64,000 nt of DNA. Source: Glycine soja (Eukaryota > Streptophyta > Magnoliopsida > Fabales > Fabaceae). Below are positions 1 through 13,089 of this stretch, in pieces. Position numbers and translations under genes: made by a program. The first letter of the stretch is position 1; each line of letters opens with the position of its first letter. Location: positions 46,989,534 to 47,053,533 of the forward strand of contig NC_041009.1 of NCBI RefSeq assembly GCF_004193775.1, written 5' to 3'. The notes under the pieces are model-generated. The model saw nothing but the letters and a program-made list of their open reading frames with translations, had not been told where the DNA came from and did not search any database.

Positions 1-2229
1 TCTGCTTTAATTGATTATCATGGGAACTTACTGCCTGCTTTAATCATTATCATGGGCTGGATAATGGTTAGTGCAGGTTTTATACGTACTTCTGTGTAAT
101 TCCTTGCTCACTTGGATAGAATTTTTTTTCCTGTAAGTTCCACCAAATTTTATGAATATTTTCTTATAATTTCACTCTACCAAACAATCAACATTCTCAT
201 TCTCTTCCTTTATCTCCCTCTTTAATTTCACTCTACCAAATATCTTTATTACCTTTGATAGTTGGAGTTGGTCTAACTAGCTAGCATCTGCCATTAGATT
301 TGGTAATGGCTGAAAATTTCCTTTTGAACTTATTAACTAGCCAACTTACGTGAAGCCATGCATCCGTATATGAACCATAGTAATATATATAATACTACAC
401 CTCAGTTGCTGACAACCAGAACCAATTAATATAAGTTGACTTTCTTGTTCATTTTCTAAGTTTGCTAGCTTAATTAATTTTGTGGCTCAGATGACTCCCA
501 ACTGAACAAGGCCACAGTAACCTTGTACTTACACTTCAATCATGACTTATCTTCTGTCTCTGCATTGAATGAAAGATTAAGCGGGTGCTCGGATCTTGCA
601 GGAGAATGGTACTACAACAGGATATAATTTTGGATTTAATTAGTTACGATAGTAGTATCAATGGTATTATAAAATTGAGAGGAGAAATAACTCTTCATAC
701 TCACGGTCATTTTTCTAAATCTAATAATTATAATAAATAATTAATTTTAATCATTAAAGTTTAAGAAAATAAACGATAAATAAAAGAATAACTCTTAGTG
801 TTATTTGATTTTTTCTTATAATGTAGAATTTATCCTGACACCATTATTTTACACTTACATGTATCAGCATTCTGTACAGTATGAATCCACCATTTTTTTT
901 TTTTGCTTTGTCCACTGGACAATTTGTTTTCTCTCTTTCAGCCCGTGTTTTGCACGAGCTACTCCCTGGTAATTTAAATATAGGATAACAATTTTATAGA
1001 ATATAAATTTCTATGGAAAATTTTAAAATTCAGTGTTTTGATAAGGTTTTTAAGCTAATTACGGATTGATCATCCTTATCAGCTTTAAGGGTACTTTTGA
1101 TTTTTTTTCTCTCACCCCACTGAATGCATGAGAAAAATTTGCTAGATGCAGGAAGAAAATTCCATAAAAGATACCCCATGGTGCTGCTTCAAGAACTGAA
1201 CAGCCATTCAGCTTTGCACTATATATAACTACATATAAACATTCCTGTATTATCTCTGAGCACTACCCCAACATTCAGCTGATCATAATACCAAACAGTG
1301 AACTCCAAATAACCCCATGCACCAAGTGACGCTTTGACAGATTGTCCACGAGCCACAATACTCCCAATCATTGGTAATATAGAAGTCACCACTACTATCA
1401 CAGCGAATAAAAAATTGCATGATTAATTTGACGAATGTAAAATTTGCCAAAAAAAATATAAAGGTTGAAAATAGAATTTAACAAAAAATTAGGGGTAAAA
1501 AAAATACTATCATAACAACGTGTCACATCAGCTCTCCAAGTTGAAAATAAAATGTCAAAAAATTAAAGGTAAAAAAATACTATCATGATAACATGTCACA
1601 TTAGTTCTCCATTAATTAACGGTCAAATGACAAATGAAAAGTTAACAAGTTTCTTAAAAATAAAGGATAAAATGAATTAAATTAATTTGTTAAAAATAAA
1701 ATTCATCAATTTTTTTTTTTTTAAAAAGTGTAAATAAAAAAACCCTAAAATTTTTAAAAAAAATGTAGAATGGAGACAGAAAAAGTGTAGTGTGAAAAAG
1801 TTAATATAAAATACTTGTGGCTAGTTTGTGTACAGATTTTATATAATTATAGATAATAGATGATTACACAAGCTGCTCCGGGGTATATATTATTCACAAT
1901 GATGTACCAATTATTATTAATATTATTGTAACAAACACATCATCATAGATCTCAGACAAACTCCTAGAATATATACATTCCCGAATGCAATAACATAAAA
2001 TAGCCACAAGCTGGAGACAAATTCAGTTGAGACATAAAAACACTATCAAGTTGGCATGCATTAGAAAATCACAGAGACCATGTAGAATTGAGAATTCCTC
2101 AACCAATTGACTAGCAAACTTCCTTGAAGCATTGCATTATTTGCTCCTCTTACTATTAGGAGTTATCCACTTAAACCCCCCACCAAAACACCAATTTTTA
2201 GACAATGGACTTTTGTTGAGCTCAATTTT
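1..2229. other. AT-rich flank downstream of PRT1, no gene recognised
   Basis: No supportable gene is seen here. The right end, roughly 1850-2229, should hold the 3' UTR of the minus-strand PRT1 gene. A short minus-strand open frame at 1219-1401 has a hydrophobic start but matches no family I recognise. The stretch is otherwise AT-rich with one short tandem duplication, listed separately. Confidence 0.6.
1483..1610. repeat. two-copy tandem repeat, about 74-bp period
   Basis: A segment starting with an A-run followed by ATTAGGGG and ending in GCTCTCC (1483-1537) is repeated with a few substitutions at 1557-1610 (ATTAAAGG to GTTCTCC). Both copies contain ATACTATCAT and GTCACAT. It is non-coding and probably a local duplication. 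Confidence 0.7.
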
Positions 2230-5200
2230 TCAATTGGCGGCTTCAGAATCATTGTGGTTATCTTCTCCATCACCAAACAATGCAGCGCCGTCTGAAGTAA
2301 CTTCTATGTTTCCTATAGACTCCAGGTCAATCGAACCTTCCCCTAACTGTGCTGTGGCCAGCCTCAACATTATGTTATGAATAATGTTGGGTTGTACAAG
2401 CTTGAACTTGTGCTCTGAGGTGTGTTGTTGATTAAATCGACCAGGAAGCTTGGAGCGGCTTGCGTAGCAATCACCACAAAGATCAAAGCCCATCTTCTCC
2501 TTACAGTCAATGCATCTATATCTATCTCCAATTATTGGAAACATCTGTACAGAGAAGAGAAGTCACACATTAGCACACTGCAGAGAAATAGAAGAATAAC
2601 AGTAGCAGATGCTGCAACTTCAAGAGAAGTTTTAAATTAAGAAAAAGAGAAGTAAATAAATTTTTTCAGCCAAGCATCTCAAATAAAGACAGCAGTATCA
2701 TTCTCTTGCCTTTTTACCATGGAAAGATCGTATTAATTATCACTTTTGAACAATAGAGGCTTTCAGCAAAATGCAATTGCTAGGTGAAACCATGAATAGA
2801 TCCACTTGAAAAAATAATGAAATTAGTTATGACAAATAACTGTGAAAGCATCATTAATTTAGTGTAGGAGATCATCTCGGACCATATGAAAATGCATTAA
2901 GTATTGTAAGTTGGCAGTGTGCTGCAAATAAGCAAGTTACAATTATAGGTTTGTAGCTAGAACAGGGAATTTGTAACTCCCTTTGCGAACATGTGAGACC
3001 TTAAGTGTCAATCACATGTGAATAATACCTATTAGTTAACAAAAGACAAGCAGCCACATAAAATGACTGCCATCTATCTAGGTCAATGAAATAGAGAAAT
3101 TTGATTGAGTGTGTCCTACTATACAAACAAAAAAAAGAATATAAAAAGAGTAATGATAAAAAAAGGAAATGGAAAACAAAAAGATGCTTGATGGACTACA
3201 GCTTTTACCCCGCAAAAATCGCAACCAACTCCAATGTGAACTTTTGAGTCAGGATCAGACCACCAATCTGTATTTTCTGGTTTCTTACCACCATCCAATG
3301 AACCTGAAAGAAAACAAATACATAGTAACAAGAAGAACACACAAAAAAAAAATACAATAATAATCAAAGAAACACCAAATTGTACAAGGATAAATCAACC
3401 ACTTTGGAAATATGTAGAAATGTCATATAATATCTTTCTATTGTATTTTAGAGTAATGTACATGATATCATAGGAGTGATTTCCATAATCCATATTATAT
3501 TCCATACTTTGTTTCCTTAGTTAACTAAAATTAGGAATCAAATATTTAGCATAAATAGGGGTTATGCTTTAACTCTCAATACTTGAACAGGCCAAACCAT
3601 ATAGAATATTCTAACATTCTTAAGGGACAGGTGAAAATATACACACATATTACAATATTTTCACCCAAGTTATAAGCTCCAAGATATCAGTCATGTCAAA
3701 AAGATGTAGGCAAATGTACATACAAGAAGAAGGGGTGTCAGGTTTGACTTTGATTTGCTGTAGTTCAATGGCATCTCTCCGCTGTCCATATTCTTCAGGA
3801 AATTGTTCCTCCAAAAAGTGATCCAACTCCAAACACACTTTTGGTAATCCTCTAGGATGTGGACTTTGACAAACTTTACATCTGAGCATCTCGTCATCTA
3901 TGTTGATGACACAAATTTGACAGTACACTGTAGGGAATGAGGAAAAGTATAACAAAATCAGTATACCATTTCAGCGTTCTATTATTAACAATACCAATCA
4001 GTTATAATTGAAAGAAAACTTAAATGCATTGAGTACCATGACCACAATTAAGAACTACAGGATGAAAGAGCAGTTGCTTGCACATTGTACATGTCACATC
4101 TGCAACTGATAATTTCTGTTGTAGAGAAAGCTCTTCCTGAGGCAATTTTTTTCCTTTAGCAGGAGTTCCAATAATATCAGGCTCTCGGTTCGAAAAGATG
4201 GTGCCTTCATCTCCTTCATTGGCAGTTGACCCTGATTGCTCCAGACATTCAGAAGTTCCCACATTGCATGAGTTGGACGTCAAATTCAAAATAGAGGATG
4301 AACTAGGGATACCAGAATGACCAAACTTAGCTTGTGATTCACATGTATCAGGATCAAATTGAGGGGAGTAGAATCCTGATTTCTTTTCTTCCTCTGAAAC
4401 AAGATGCGAATAAGAATAATTGTCAAAATTGGCCCAACAAAGTAGACAAAAGGATTACTTCTATGATAAATACAAATTTACCAGAAAGTGGTTGAAATTT
4501 AAACTTGATTTTGGGCCTTAGCAAAAAGCCTGAGTTCTAGAAGATTCTAGAAGACATGTTAAGCTAAAATTCTAGAAGAATGTTCTAGAGAAATCTATTG
4601 TAGAAGATAATTCTAGAGTAGCTTATAGAATATTCTAGAATGTGTAAATAACTTTGTATTTATGAAGAAAGTTCTAGAGAATCATTTGTAGCCATTAGAT
4701 TAAGAGTGTGTTGGCAAAATCCTAACCATTGGTTTAGGAAGAGCCATTAGTATAAATAGGGGAGATGTATTAGAGTTTGTATGAAGTCAAATCAAGCCAA
4801 AAATCAAGAAGTGATCATTTATACAAATAGCCTCTTCCTCCAAAACTTTCTAATCTCTCCCATTCTCAAAAATTTCCTTCAATACTAAAATTTCATTCCA
4901 ACAAAGTGGCATTAAAGAAGGAAGGAGAAAACTGCATTCTCAAGAAGTATAAAAGGAATACAAAGCATCAGAATACAATAAAAAAAGAGAAAACAAAACC
5001 ATTTGATAAATTTTTGGATATCCATATAGCATGAGAATATAAAATTCAAAAAGAGCAGCACAAGTTTATCCATGAAAAGCCTAATTTGGATAAAATTATC
5101 AAGAAGTACCCTATAGAAAATGAGGTAAAATGGATCAAACTTCTCTCAGAAGTTAAAGTCAACTTGTGGGTCACAATTCACAAGAGAAGAAGAAAACTTA

Positions 5201-7271
5201 TACTGACATGATAAGAAGAAAGGAGAAAGCAGCTACTTTAGACAGCTAGGGAACATTTTTTTCTTGATAACAAATTATTTTACTATGTCCCCTGGGTGTT
5301 GATAAGAAGAAAACCCTCTATCACATGAAAAGAAACCACCACCTAGAGGAGGAAGGTATAATAATATTATAAACAGAGTTAAGGGTTTGTGGCTACCTTT
5401 ATGGCTTATTAAGCTTCAGATTGAAAGTATAATTTCACTAACTCAATGGATATAGTTAACAACTTTTTACTTCTGACATATTTTCTTGCAAGGTTCCAAG
5501 TTGTACGCATCTAAGAGTCTCAGAACTGTGCAACAATAGTCATACAACAAACTCAAGTGACCAATTAGAAGTAATGCATCTTCTGTATAGATACAGATCC
5601 AATCAGAAATAATTTGGTATCCAATCCATTTGGTGGTCTGGTCATATGTGAATTCAAGGACATAGCAATAAAAGCTTTGCATGGAGGTGTGGTACCTAGC
5701 CTAATTGAATCTCACATCTGACATGCACAAAAAAACCCAAACCTTATGTCACAAAGTGAGGTTGGTTACATGGACTAATTCATTGATGACATGGCACCAT
5801 TGGGATCTACTAAAAGAAAAAATTTCAGTATTTAGAGCAAGGTCTTTACTAATGGTTTCTCTTAATCTTTTGTTAGGTCTTCCTCTACCTTTTATAATTG
5901 AGCGGTCTTCCCTTTGATCCACTTTTCTCACTAGTACATATATTGATCTTCTTCTCACATAAGTACATAACAAAACGACCTTAAGTGAGTTTCCATAATC
6001 TTCTCCTTAATAGATGCTACCCCAACATTTTTTCTCATAATCATCCATCCATCCATTCATCTTAGCATTGGGATATGTAAAATGAAACAAGGGATCCTGA
6101 ATTGAGCTCGTGTCACTTGGGAAAAAAAGAATGGACCTGACAGAAGTTTCCAATCATACTCAATCATGTTGCAATGCATTGAGCACACAGCTTGAACGAA
6201 TCACCATTAATATTCAATGAATTTAGGAACACCATTGTATTCAATGCATTGCAAAATAAATCATTGAGACTGTATAAGAAACATTGCAGATGTATATTCA
6301 ATATGCTCACGCATAAGTCATTAGAGAAAGAGGCATACCAAGAGTTTGGCTTTCCCTTCTCTTGTAAGCAGCGGTATAGATCTTGAGAAGCAAAAAGTGA
6401 AGCAATTGGCAAACTGTTGGGAAGTGATAGTATTGATTCCTACATACTGGACATTGAGACTCCCGCAGACAACTCATTGAATTATAGACACACCAGAAAC
6501 AGCACATGTGACCACAAGCTGCAAATAGAGAGAAAAAAGGACTGAGAATTAATCACACTAATAACATATTCATATATATTTCTAGAAAATAATGGTGCCT
6601 TACATAGCACAATGGGCTTGTATAATAGATCCCTGCATAATGAAAATAAAGTCAAAATCAGTACATACAATTTGAAAAATAAAATATGGCAGCTCATATA
6701 CTAACTTAAAATAACACAATAGCCAATCCTTTTAACTTTAAACAATAGATTAAAAAATTCAATGCTCGTGAATGTGCAACCTATAATCCATCAAGAGGCA
6801 AGATTTTTGGGTTTTAGAGTCAAATTTTAATTTTTCATTTTTCAAATAAATTATTTTTAAAAAAATTTTGAGGAATCGTTGCTCCGATTTATTCATTTTC
6901 TCTGCATTTACATCACGTTCAAAGAATTTGGAATTCAATTGCAATTTCAGATGTAAAATGCATCTATACCAACTTCAGATCGAGAAGAAAAAAAAAACCT
7001 TGAAATTGTTCCAATCAACTTGGCTTAATTCCAGAATAATTTTCTTCCAAAATAAAAAAATTAAGGCATCGCCGGTTACCCTTTTGAAATATGAACAAGA
7101 ATTAAGGCACAAAATTGAGGCTTGATGAATAACATAGCAAAGGGTATTTCACATTCAAATATATATGCAATTGAAAGAGACTAACAGACAAACGCAGCAA
7201 ACAAAGGAATCAGGCATTTCTTCATGTTCATTGTCCTCCATGATTTGATCTCTGAATGCGTTGTTCTCCAT
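2230..7271 (-). CDS. PRT1: PRT1-type N-degron E3 ubiquitin ligase
   Basis: Orthologue of Arabidopsis PROTEOLYSIS 1, a RING E3 that recognises proteins with bulky aromatic N-termini and ubiquitinates them. Coding exons in transcript order: 7271-7186, 6632-6604, 6518-6339, 4393-4037, 3927-3724, 3303-3209, 2544-2230. They sum to 1266 nt (421 aa; Arabidopsis has 410). RING1 (about aa 25-67) runs from CCVCL through CGHMCCFWC to CPVC. RING2 (about aa 200-240) runs from CTMCKQLLFHPVVLNCGH into exon 5 (CQIC, CKVC). A ZZ finger (about aa 311-365) runs from CDFCG into CIDCKEKMGFDLCGDCY. The C-terminal tail is acidic. I chose the ATG at 7271 because it keeps the short N-terminus of the family; an in-frame ATG at 7355 would add 28 residues. 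Exon 2 is only 29 bp. The intron between exons 3 and 4 holds transposon debris. Confidence 0.93.
4531..4903 (+). mobile_element. degenerate Copia-type LTR in a PRT1 intron
   Basis: This lies in the large PRT1 intron (4394-6338), antisense to the gene. It has LTR features: a candidate TGTTA start at 4557, a TATA box (TATAAATAGG, 4751-4760), an end at ...CCAACA (4903), and just downstream AAGTGGCATTAAAG. The last resembles a decayed initiator-tRNA primer binding site (TGGTATCAGAGC type). No partner LTR or coding remnant was recognised, so it is a solo or truncated LTR. The left border is uncertain, since the TTCTAGAA cluster begins before 4557. No clear target duplication was found. Confidence 0.6.
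4535..4552. promoter_or_regulatory. perfect heat-shock-element array
   Basis: TTCTAGAAGATTCTAGAA has the form TTCnnGAAnnTTCnnGAA: four alternating nGAAn units, the consensus bound by heat-shock factor trimers. Further TTCTAG or TTCTAGAA copies follow to about 4680. It lies upstream of a TATA box inside LTR-like DNA. Heat response is inferred from the motif alone. Confidence 0.6.
5740..6070 (-). mobile_element. RTE-type LINE fragment (Pol C-terminus)
   Basis: The minus strand encodes the tail typical of plant RTE-clade LINE polymerases: MRKNVGVASIKEKIMETHLR, then after a frame change a segment with VRKVDQRE, IKGRGRPNKRLRETISKDL and SQWCHVI. In intact elements this region reads like ...VGVAPIxEKMxExRLRWFGHV...RGRPKKTxRETIxKDL. 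Only the C-terminal end remains, with frameshifts, in the same orientation as PRT1 and wholly within its intron. It is a dead remnant. Confidence 0.7.
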
Positions 7272-8859
7272 TTTCTGAATTGTTTTTTTCGGTTCACCCT
7301 CCAATCTTTTTCCTCTGATTGTTCTCCAACAACGCAGAGAGAGCGGTGGTGCCACAGAGGAGAGTCAGGATAGGAACGAACGAACAAAAGATGCTGTTTG
7401 TTGTACAATATATATTTAATTAATTACAACACCAAAAAATATATAGATTTAATTACTAAGTATATTTAAAAATAAATAAAAATGTCGAATTAGTCAATAA
7501 TTTTTTTATTATCAATTATTAGTCATTCTACCCGAATTTTGAACGGGTTATCTACATCTATATAAAAACTGTACAACCAGCTTTATGTATTGGATGATGA
7601 ACAGTTTTCTAAGTTTTTTTATTTTACTTTTTTTTTATTCTTTCACTGTTTTTACTATCAATAAATTTTTTTAGATAATATCATTATTAAAGGGGGGTTT
7701 CAGGCCCAAATTTGGGGGGGAGGTGGGGAGGTCCAACAAAAAAAAGCAGAATAATGAGAAATAGAAAAAGACTAGATAAATAAAACTAGACACTCACATC
7801 TTTAAAAATCTCAAGGAATATACTCCAACAATAAAATTCTAAGAAGAATATAAAATAGAAAAATGTGTTAGAAGGAATGTTTGTTAATATAGGAATGAAA
7901 ATAGGGATGATTAAAACTTAAATTAAATTGACTTCTTTAAAAAAAAAAAATCAAAGCTCAAGTATAGTTTATTATCTCTCCTAAGCTTTTACTTTAGGTT
8001 CTAACTTTTTAAAAGGTTTAATTTAGATAGTTGGTCTACTTAAAAACCTTATTTATATTAAATTTTTAGATCCACCTATTTCAATATATAACAATTGTTT
8101 AATAGGTGAATGTGAAAAAAAAAATCTATATAAAACAAATTATAAATTATTAAAGATTAAATAACTAGTACGAGAGTCCGTGCAATGCACACACAAATTG
8201 ATTAAGCTTTCGAATATTTAGTTGTGTTCTATGTTTTCTACAAATCATAATTTTTGTAGACATTATTTTTAAATTTGTTGAATTACAGGTAGATAATGCA
8301 ATTAGATAGTAAATTTAACTATTTTGGTACTTGTACTTATACGCATAATGAAAGTCTCAAATCTAAAATTTAAATCAAACAAATGTACCAGTAATAACAT
8401 GCAAAGGGTACCAAAAATTAATTACCTCCAAAACAACCAAAGAAATTAAAAGTATCTCAAGCATGCAGTTTGCAAGGAATAATGATCTGGAAAGAAATAC
8501 ATGAAAACCAAATGTAATAACATTGAAATATATAACATGTTTGTTATAATAAAGATGTTCATATATCTAATAACTTTACAAAATTATAAAAATATAATCT
8601 AAAGCATCATGTGTGGTATCATAAATCACCAAGAGTTATAAATAATATGTAATAAAGATTGGTACAATTTATCCAAAGGTTTTTTAAATTCCTACTCAAG
8701 ACATGAACCAATGATGGAAATAGGAAAATTATGCTTTATAAGAGTAGAGTTTAATCTATTTATATGATATAAGCTCATTTTTAAGGTCTAATTTAATCTT
8801 TATGATAACTTATTTAAAAGTCTCTTTTAAAAAAATATTCAAACAATATGATGTATTAA
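7272..8859. other. PRT1 5' flank and AT-rich intergenic DNA
   Basis: About 7272-7385 should be PRT1 5' UTR and proximal promoter. The rest is AT-rich with homopolymer runs, including a C/G-rich patch near 7691-7735. No gene or intact element is recognised. Confidence 0.5.
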
Positions 8860-8960
8860 GAGGATTTAGCTGAGTTGGTTGAACATGATGTGTAAATATT
8901 ATAAACCCCTAGTATCATGTTCAATTCCAACGGATAAAAAAATAATACAATGATGTGAAT
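8860..8960 (+). mobile_element. tRNA-derived SINE head
   Basis: TAGCTGAGTTGG (8867-8878) fits the RNA polymerase III A box, and GTTCAATTCC (8919-8928) fits the B box, about 40 bp apart as in a tRNA. The intervening sequence does not form a credible cloverleaf with an anticodon arm, so this is a tRNA-related SINE promoter rather than a tRNA gene. The right end is not defined. Confidence 0.55.
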
Positions 8961-11900
8961 CTCATATAAATGTGAGTCTCATGATCTCAACGTAAAGTCA
9001 TATGAATGTGAATCTCATGACATTTCAACACATTGAATTCTCGCAAACAACTCACCAAAAACTTATATGAATGTGAATCTCATGATCTTAACGTAAAGTC
9101 AACTCTAATAATAAAATGACATCATTTAAACCACATTTCATATCATCATAAATTCATAAAAATCTCAAAATAGTTAATTTACGCAAGGAAAACAAACATT
9201 AATCACATCAACATCCAAACTAATCATTGGACTAAAAACTTATTACTAAACTCAAAATAGTCATTGGACGTTGGATACGACATTGAATGCAAAAATGGTC
9301 GTTGGATGTGACACAGGACACAAAAATAATCATTGGACGTGAATTTTGCAAAATTGTTTCTCATGACTTCCAAATTACCCCAAAACAAACTCAAACTCTT
9401 TTCCACCAATTCCAAATACATAAACAACATCAAAACACTTCACAAATATGAACTTTTAATCAATATTCATCAAATAAATAGCAAGCCAAATTTTAAAAAT
9501 CAAAACCTCAAATGCTCAAATTTCCATTTTTAACAACATGATTCATTTTCCAACAACCTTGAAACCAATTCACAACAACCTAAGCATAGAAAAAGATAAA
9601 ACTTCTTTTACCTATCAAACCCAAAAAACTTTCTTTGAGATGAAGAAAATGAAGAAAGGAGGAAACTTTGGGTCTAAGGAGGAAGTTTTCTTCAACTCTA
9701 CTAGCAATTCAAACTACAAGGACATTATCCATACCCAAAACTGACACAAAGTCAGATTCAAACCAAAAACTAAGCCTTTTCCATGAAACCCACATGGGTG
9801 CCTTAGTGGAAAAAAAACAAAAATGGAATATAAAAGAGGGAAGAGAGGTGTTTACCATACAAAGGAACAACCAATGGACACAAAAATATAGGCAAAAAAG
9901 ACTTCCTTTAAGCAAGGAAACCAAGTTCTCAACTCTTCAAGGAATGTGTTTTCTTGGAGAGAAAGAAGAGAGCAAAATGAGAGCTTTTGCGTTTCTGTTT
10001 CAGATTTTTTAGAGTTGAATGAGAGTTTATGAATCTTGCAATTTCTTTTTTCACGCCTAAACCTTACTATGCACACCCACCCCTTCAACCATAAACTAAA
10101 GTTCACTCTCTTAAGCCCAAAACACTAAAACTCACCAACCACATACACACATACAATCAAATCACTAAATTTATTATTTAATTGATTCAAGTACTTAAAT
10201 TAAATTTAATTTCTCTTATAATTTAATTAAATCACTTGTACAAACAATAACAAAAACACAACATTACAACATGCATCTTTTATTATCTCATATCCATTGG
10301 ATCTGAAATTACCTTCCTTTGTGATTGAAATTTGAGTTTGAATTTTATCTATTAATGCAAATTTGTGGGTAGGTGTGTTTTTGTGAGGATGGCTTAGGTG
10401 TTGATAGGTGTTAACACTTGTCATTAATTTGTATAGAGTATAATAGATAAATTTATATTGATGATTTTGTTTTTATGAACTAATTAAAGGTCTCAAGTTC
10501 AAATATCATGTATTTAATTGCATTAAATAGGATAAATATTTTTATCATCCATAATAATCCTACTTAAGTAAGATTGTTTTCTATGAAAAATACTTATGAT
10601 TTATACCAATAAAATATTAGTCATGATTCTTTGGGGAAAATATAATAATCCATCTCCTATTTATTTATCATTTTTCTATTATGATCAAGGTTTCAAAGGT
10701 TAACACTTATAACTATTTAATTTTATTTAATTTTTATTAGCATATTAATTTTTATTAGTATTATGATGGGATTACAAGTACTTCCTAGAGGAGATGATCA
10801 TGCTTAAATCTAATAGAATTATTATAGGTGACTAAATTCTATTTTTGAATATTAAGTGGCTAGAGTACTTATGTGGATTGATTTGCGTATTCAATGATTA
10901 CTTTTTCATGATTATATCATTATTTTATTGTTATTTTTCGAAATATTTTTAAAACTGATTCATTTTTATTAGTATTTTAATTTTATTATATTATAATTTT
11001 TATTTACTTTGTTATAACATTATCGTATATTTATTTTTATATATTATTTTAGTATGATTTAAATATATATATATTTATATAATTATCAATGTGGATCAAT
11101 TTGTAAGATTTTTTTTAAAGTAATTGTCTCATTTTTTGTTATGTATGTGTAAATATAAATAAATTATAAAAATTTAAAATCACGATTTGTATTTCAATTT
11201 TTATTATGGGGTATATATTTTTCTGAATGGGATGTCTGATAAGGGGGAAATATTACCGGTACGTAGGATTTAACAGATTTATATAATCATAGAAATTGTT
11301 AGGATAAAATATAGGCAAAATATTTGACTTTATTTTATTCAATTCAAATCAAAACTATAATTGTCCCTTACTAATTTGTATAATATAATTTGTGTTTGAT
11401 TTTAATACATTGACCGTATTAGAAAAATTATATTATCAACTAATTTAAAATTGTTTTAAATATAATTTTTAAATTAATAATTATAAAAGTTAATATTTTT
11501 TAATTATATCTTAAGTAAATATGTAATTTTTACATTATTAATATATCTCTATTAAATTCATTTAAATTTTGGTTGCACAATGCACGATTATTTTCCCAAG
11601 TTTTGTCATTATCATAGCTTCTTAGTGGTCGACGACTCATCGCGGAGAAAGTAAAATTGTGACTATCTTTTCCCATAAAGCTACAATAATTGAGCAATGA
11701 TTATTAGAATATTACTGAAAAGGACATAATTTTGTGTATACGTGTATATTATTTACTTTTTAGGATATTAGACCTTTAAGTTTCCCAAAAATCTAAATAT
11801 TCTCAAAAAATATTTTTTAATTATGTTTTAAGCTAAACTTTTCTCATAGGAGGTGGAAATCCAAGATGTCTATATAATAAGTTTTTTTTAATTATTTTTC

Positions 11901-13089
11901 TCATTCCAAGAAATATCTTAGACGTAGTCAACATATTTATAACATTTGCTGAAAACATGATTTTCAAAAAATCTAATTACCAGAAAACATAATTTGCAGT
12001 GATGAAAAAATGTTTATATATAAAATGTAATACATATTAAATGAGGTAAGTAGGGTTGTTAGAGTAACAAGTTTACTTATTTTCTTATTCACCCTGAAGT
12101 TTTGACAAGGTGAATTTTCTAAATTCAACCTAATTAAAGTGGATCAATCCAACATGTTGGTAATAATATATTAAACTTAACATTATAATTAGTTAAATTG
12201 TATAATTAAATAAGTATACAATTAATTATAAAATTGACTCCGTAATTAAAAGGAGAATAAAGAAAAAGACATGTAGGCTCAAATTGTTCCCCTAACAATT
12301 AATTTTTATCAATAAAATAATATACAACTAGAATTAAGATATATTTTATAAAATATATTCCAAAATAAATAATATAAATATAATATCAATTTAAATAAAA
12401 GATTATTTATTAAGTTAAGAAGTTATGTTATCAATAGATAATTGTTTATATTCTTTAAAAATATATGATATTAAACTAAACTAGATTACTAGATTGAGAA
12501 TATTTAAAGTATAATTCAAATTTATTCTCAAAATACATCAAAGTCTAATTTCTTAAATTACAACCTGTCAAAAGTTTCGGGAATAGGTCATGAATTAAGT
12601 GGCTTAATGATTCTCACGTTAGTCGTAAAGAAAAAAAGTAATTGAATCATTAAAATAGGTAATCAGTATATTATCATCAAAATCTAAAATTAATAGAACT
12701 ACAAACAGTTTTTTTATTCAAAAATAAGTAATAAGAAATTTTTAACAACTTATCCTCCTTACTCAATTAATTCAACTAGATCTCCCATTGATTAATAAAA
12801 GTTTCTGCATAGCAACTGAAATGCTAGAGATTTGCCATTAGCAATAGTTAGTACAAGTTATCACTCTAGTGTAACTCATCTATTCATGCTAAAAGTCTAG
12901 CTATTAATAATTGAATTCTCTGACTGTAAAAAAAAATTGAATTAGACATTTTTGTGAAATTTTACCGTGCTGGGTGTTAGTACATCCTTTTACTGTCTAT
13001 TAAATTCGCCATCGTTGAAAGGCATTGTAGTTCTTTAACCCATTAGTAGAAATAACGTCTGAAACAATATTTTAAAATTAAAAATATAG
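8961..13089. other. long intergenic stretch, no recognisable gene
   Basis: Very AT-rich. Near 8961-9110 the phrase ATGTGAATCTCATGA recurs several times. From 9200 to 10030 the plus strand is A-rich with overlapping short open frames (9538-9744, 9668-10012; minus 9709-9924). These lack any known domain and look like retroelement-derived or random sequence. From 10030 onward I see only AT-rich DNA. Confidence 0.5.

Noticed and set aside
1219..1401. Minus-strand open frame with a hydrophobic N-terminus
   Set aside because: 60 residues, no recognised family, no splice partner and no conserved motif; kept only as a remark in the flank description.
8860..8960. A genuine tRNA gene
   Set aside because: A and B boxes are present, but no cloverleaf with paired acceptor and anticodon stems could be drawn.
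9668..10012. Plus-strand 114-codon open frame
   Set aside because: Low-complexity Lys/Asn-rich translation of A-rich DNA, with equally long frames on the other strand; no domain.
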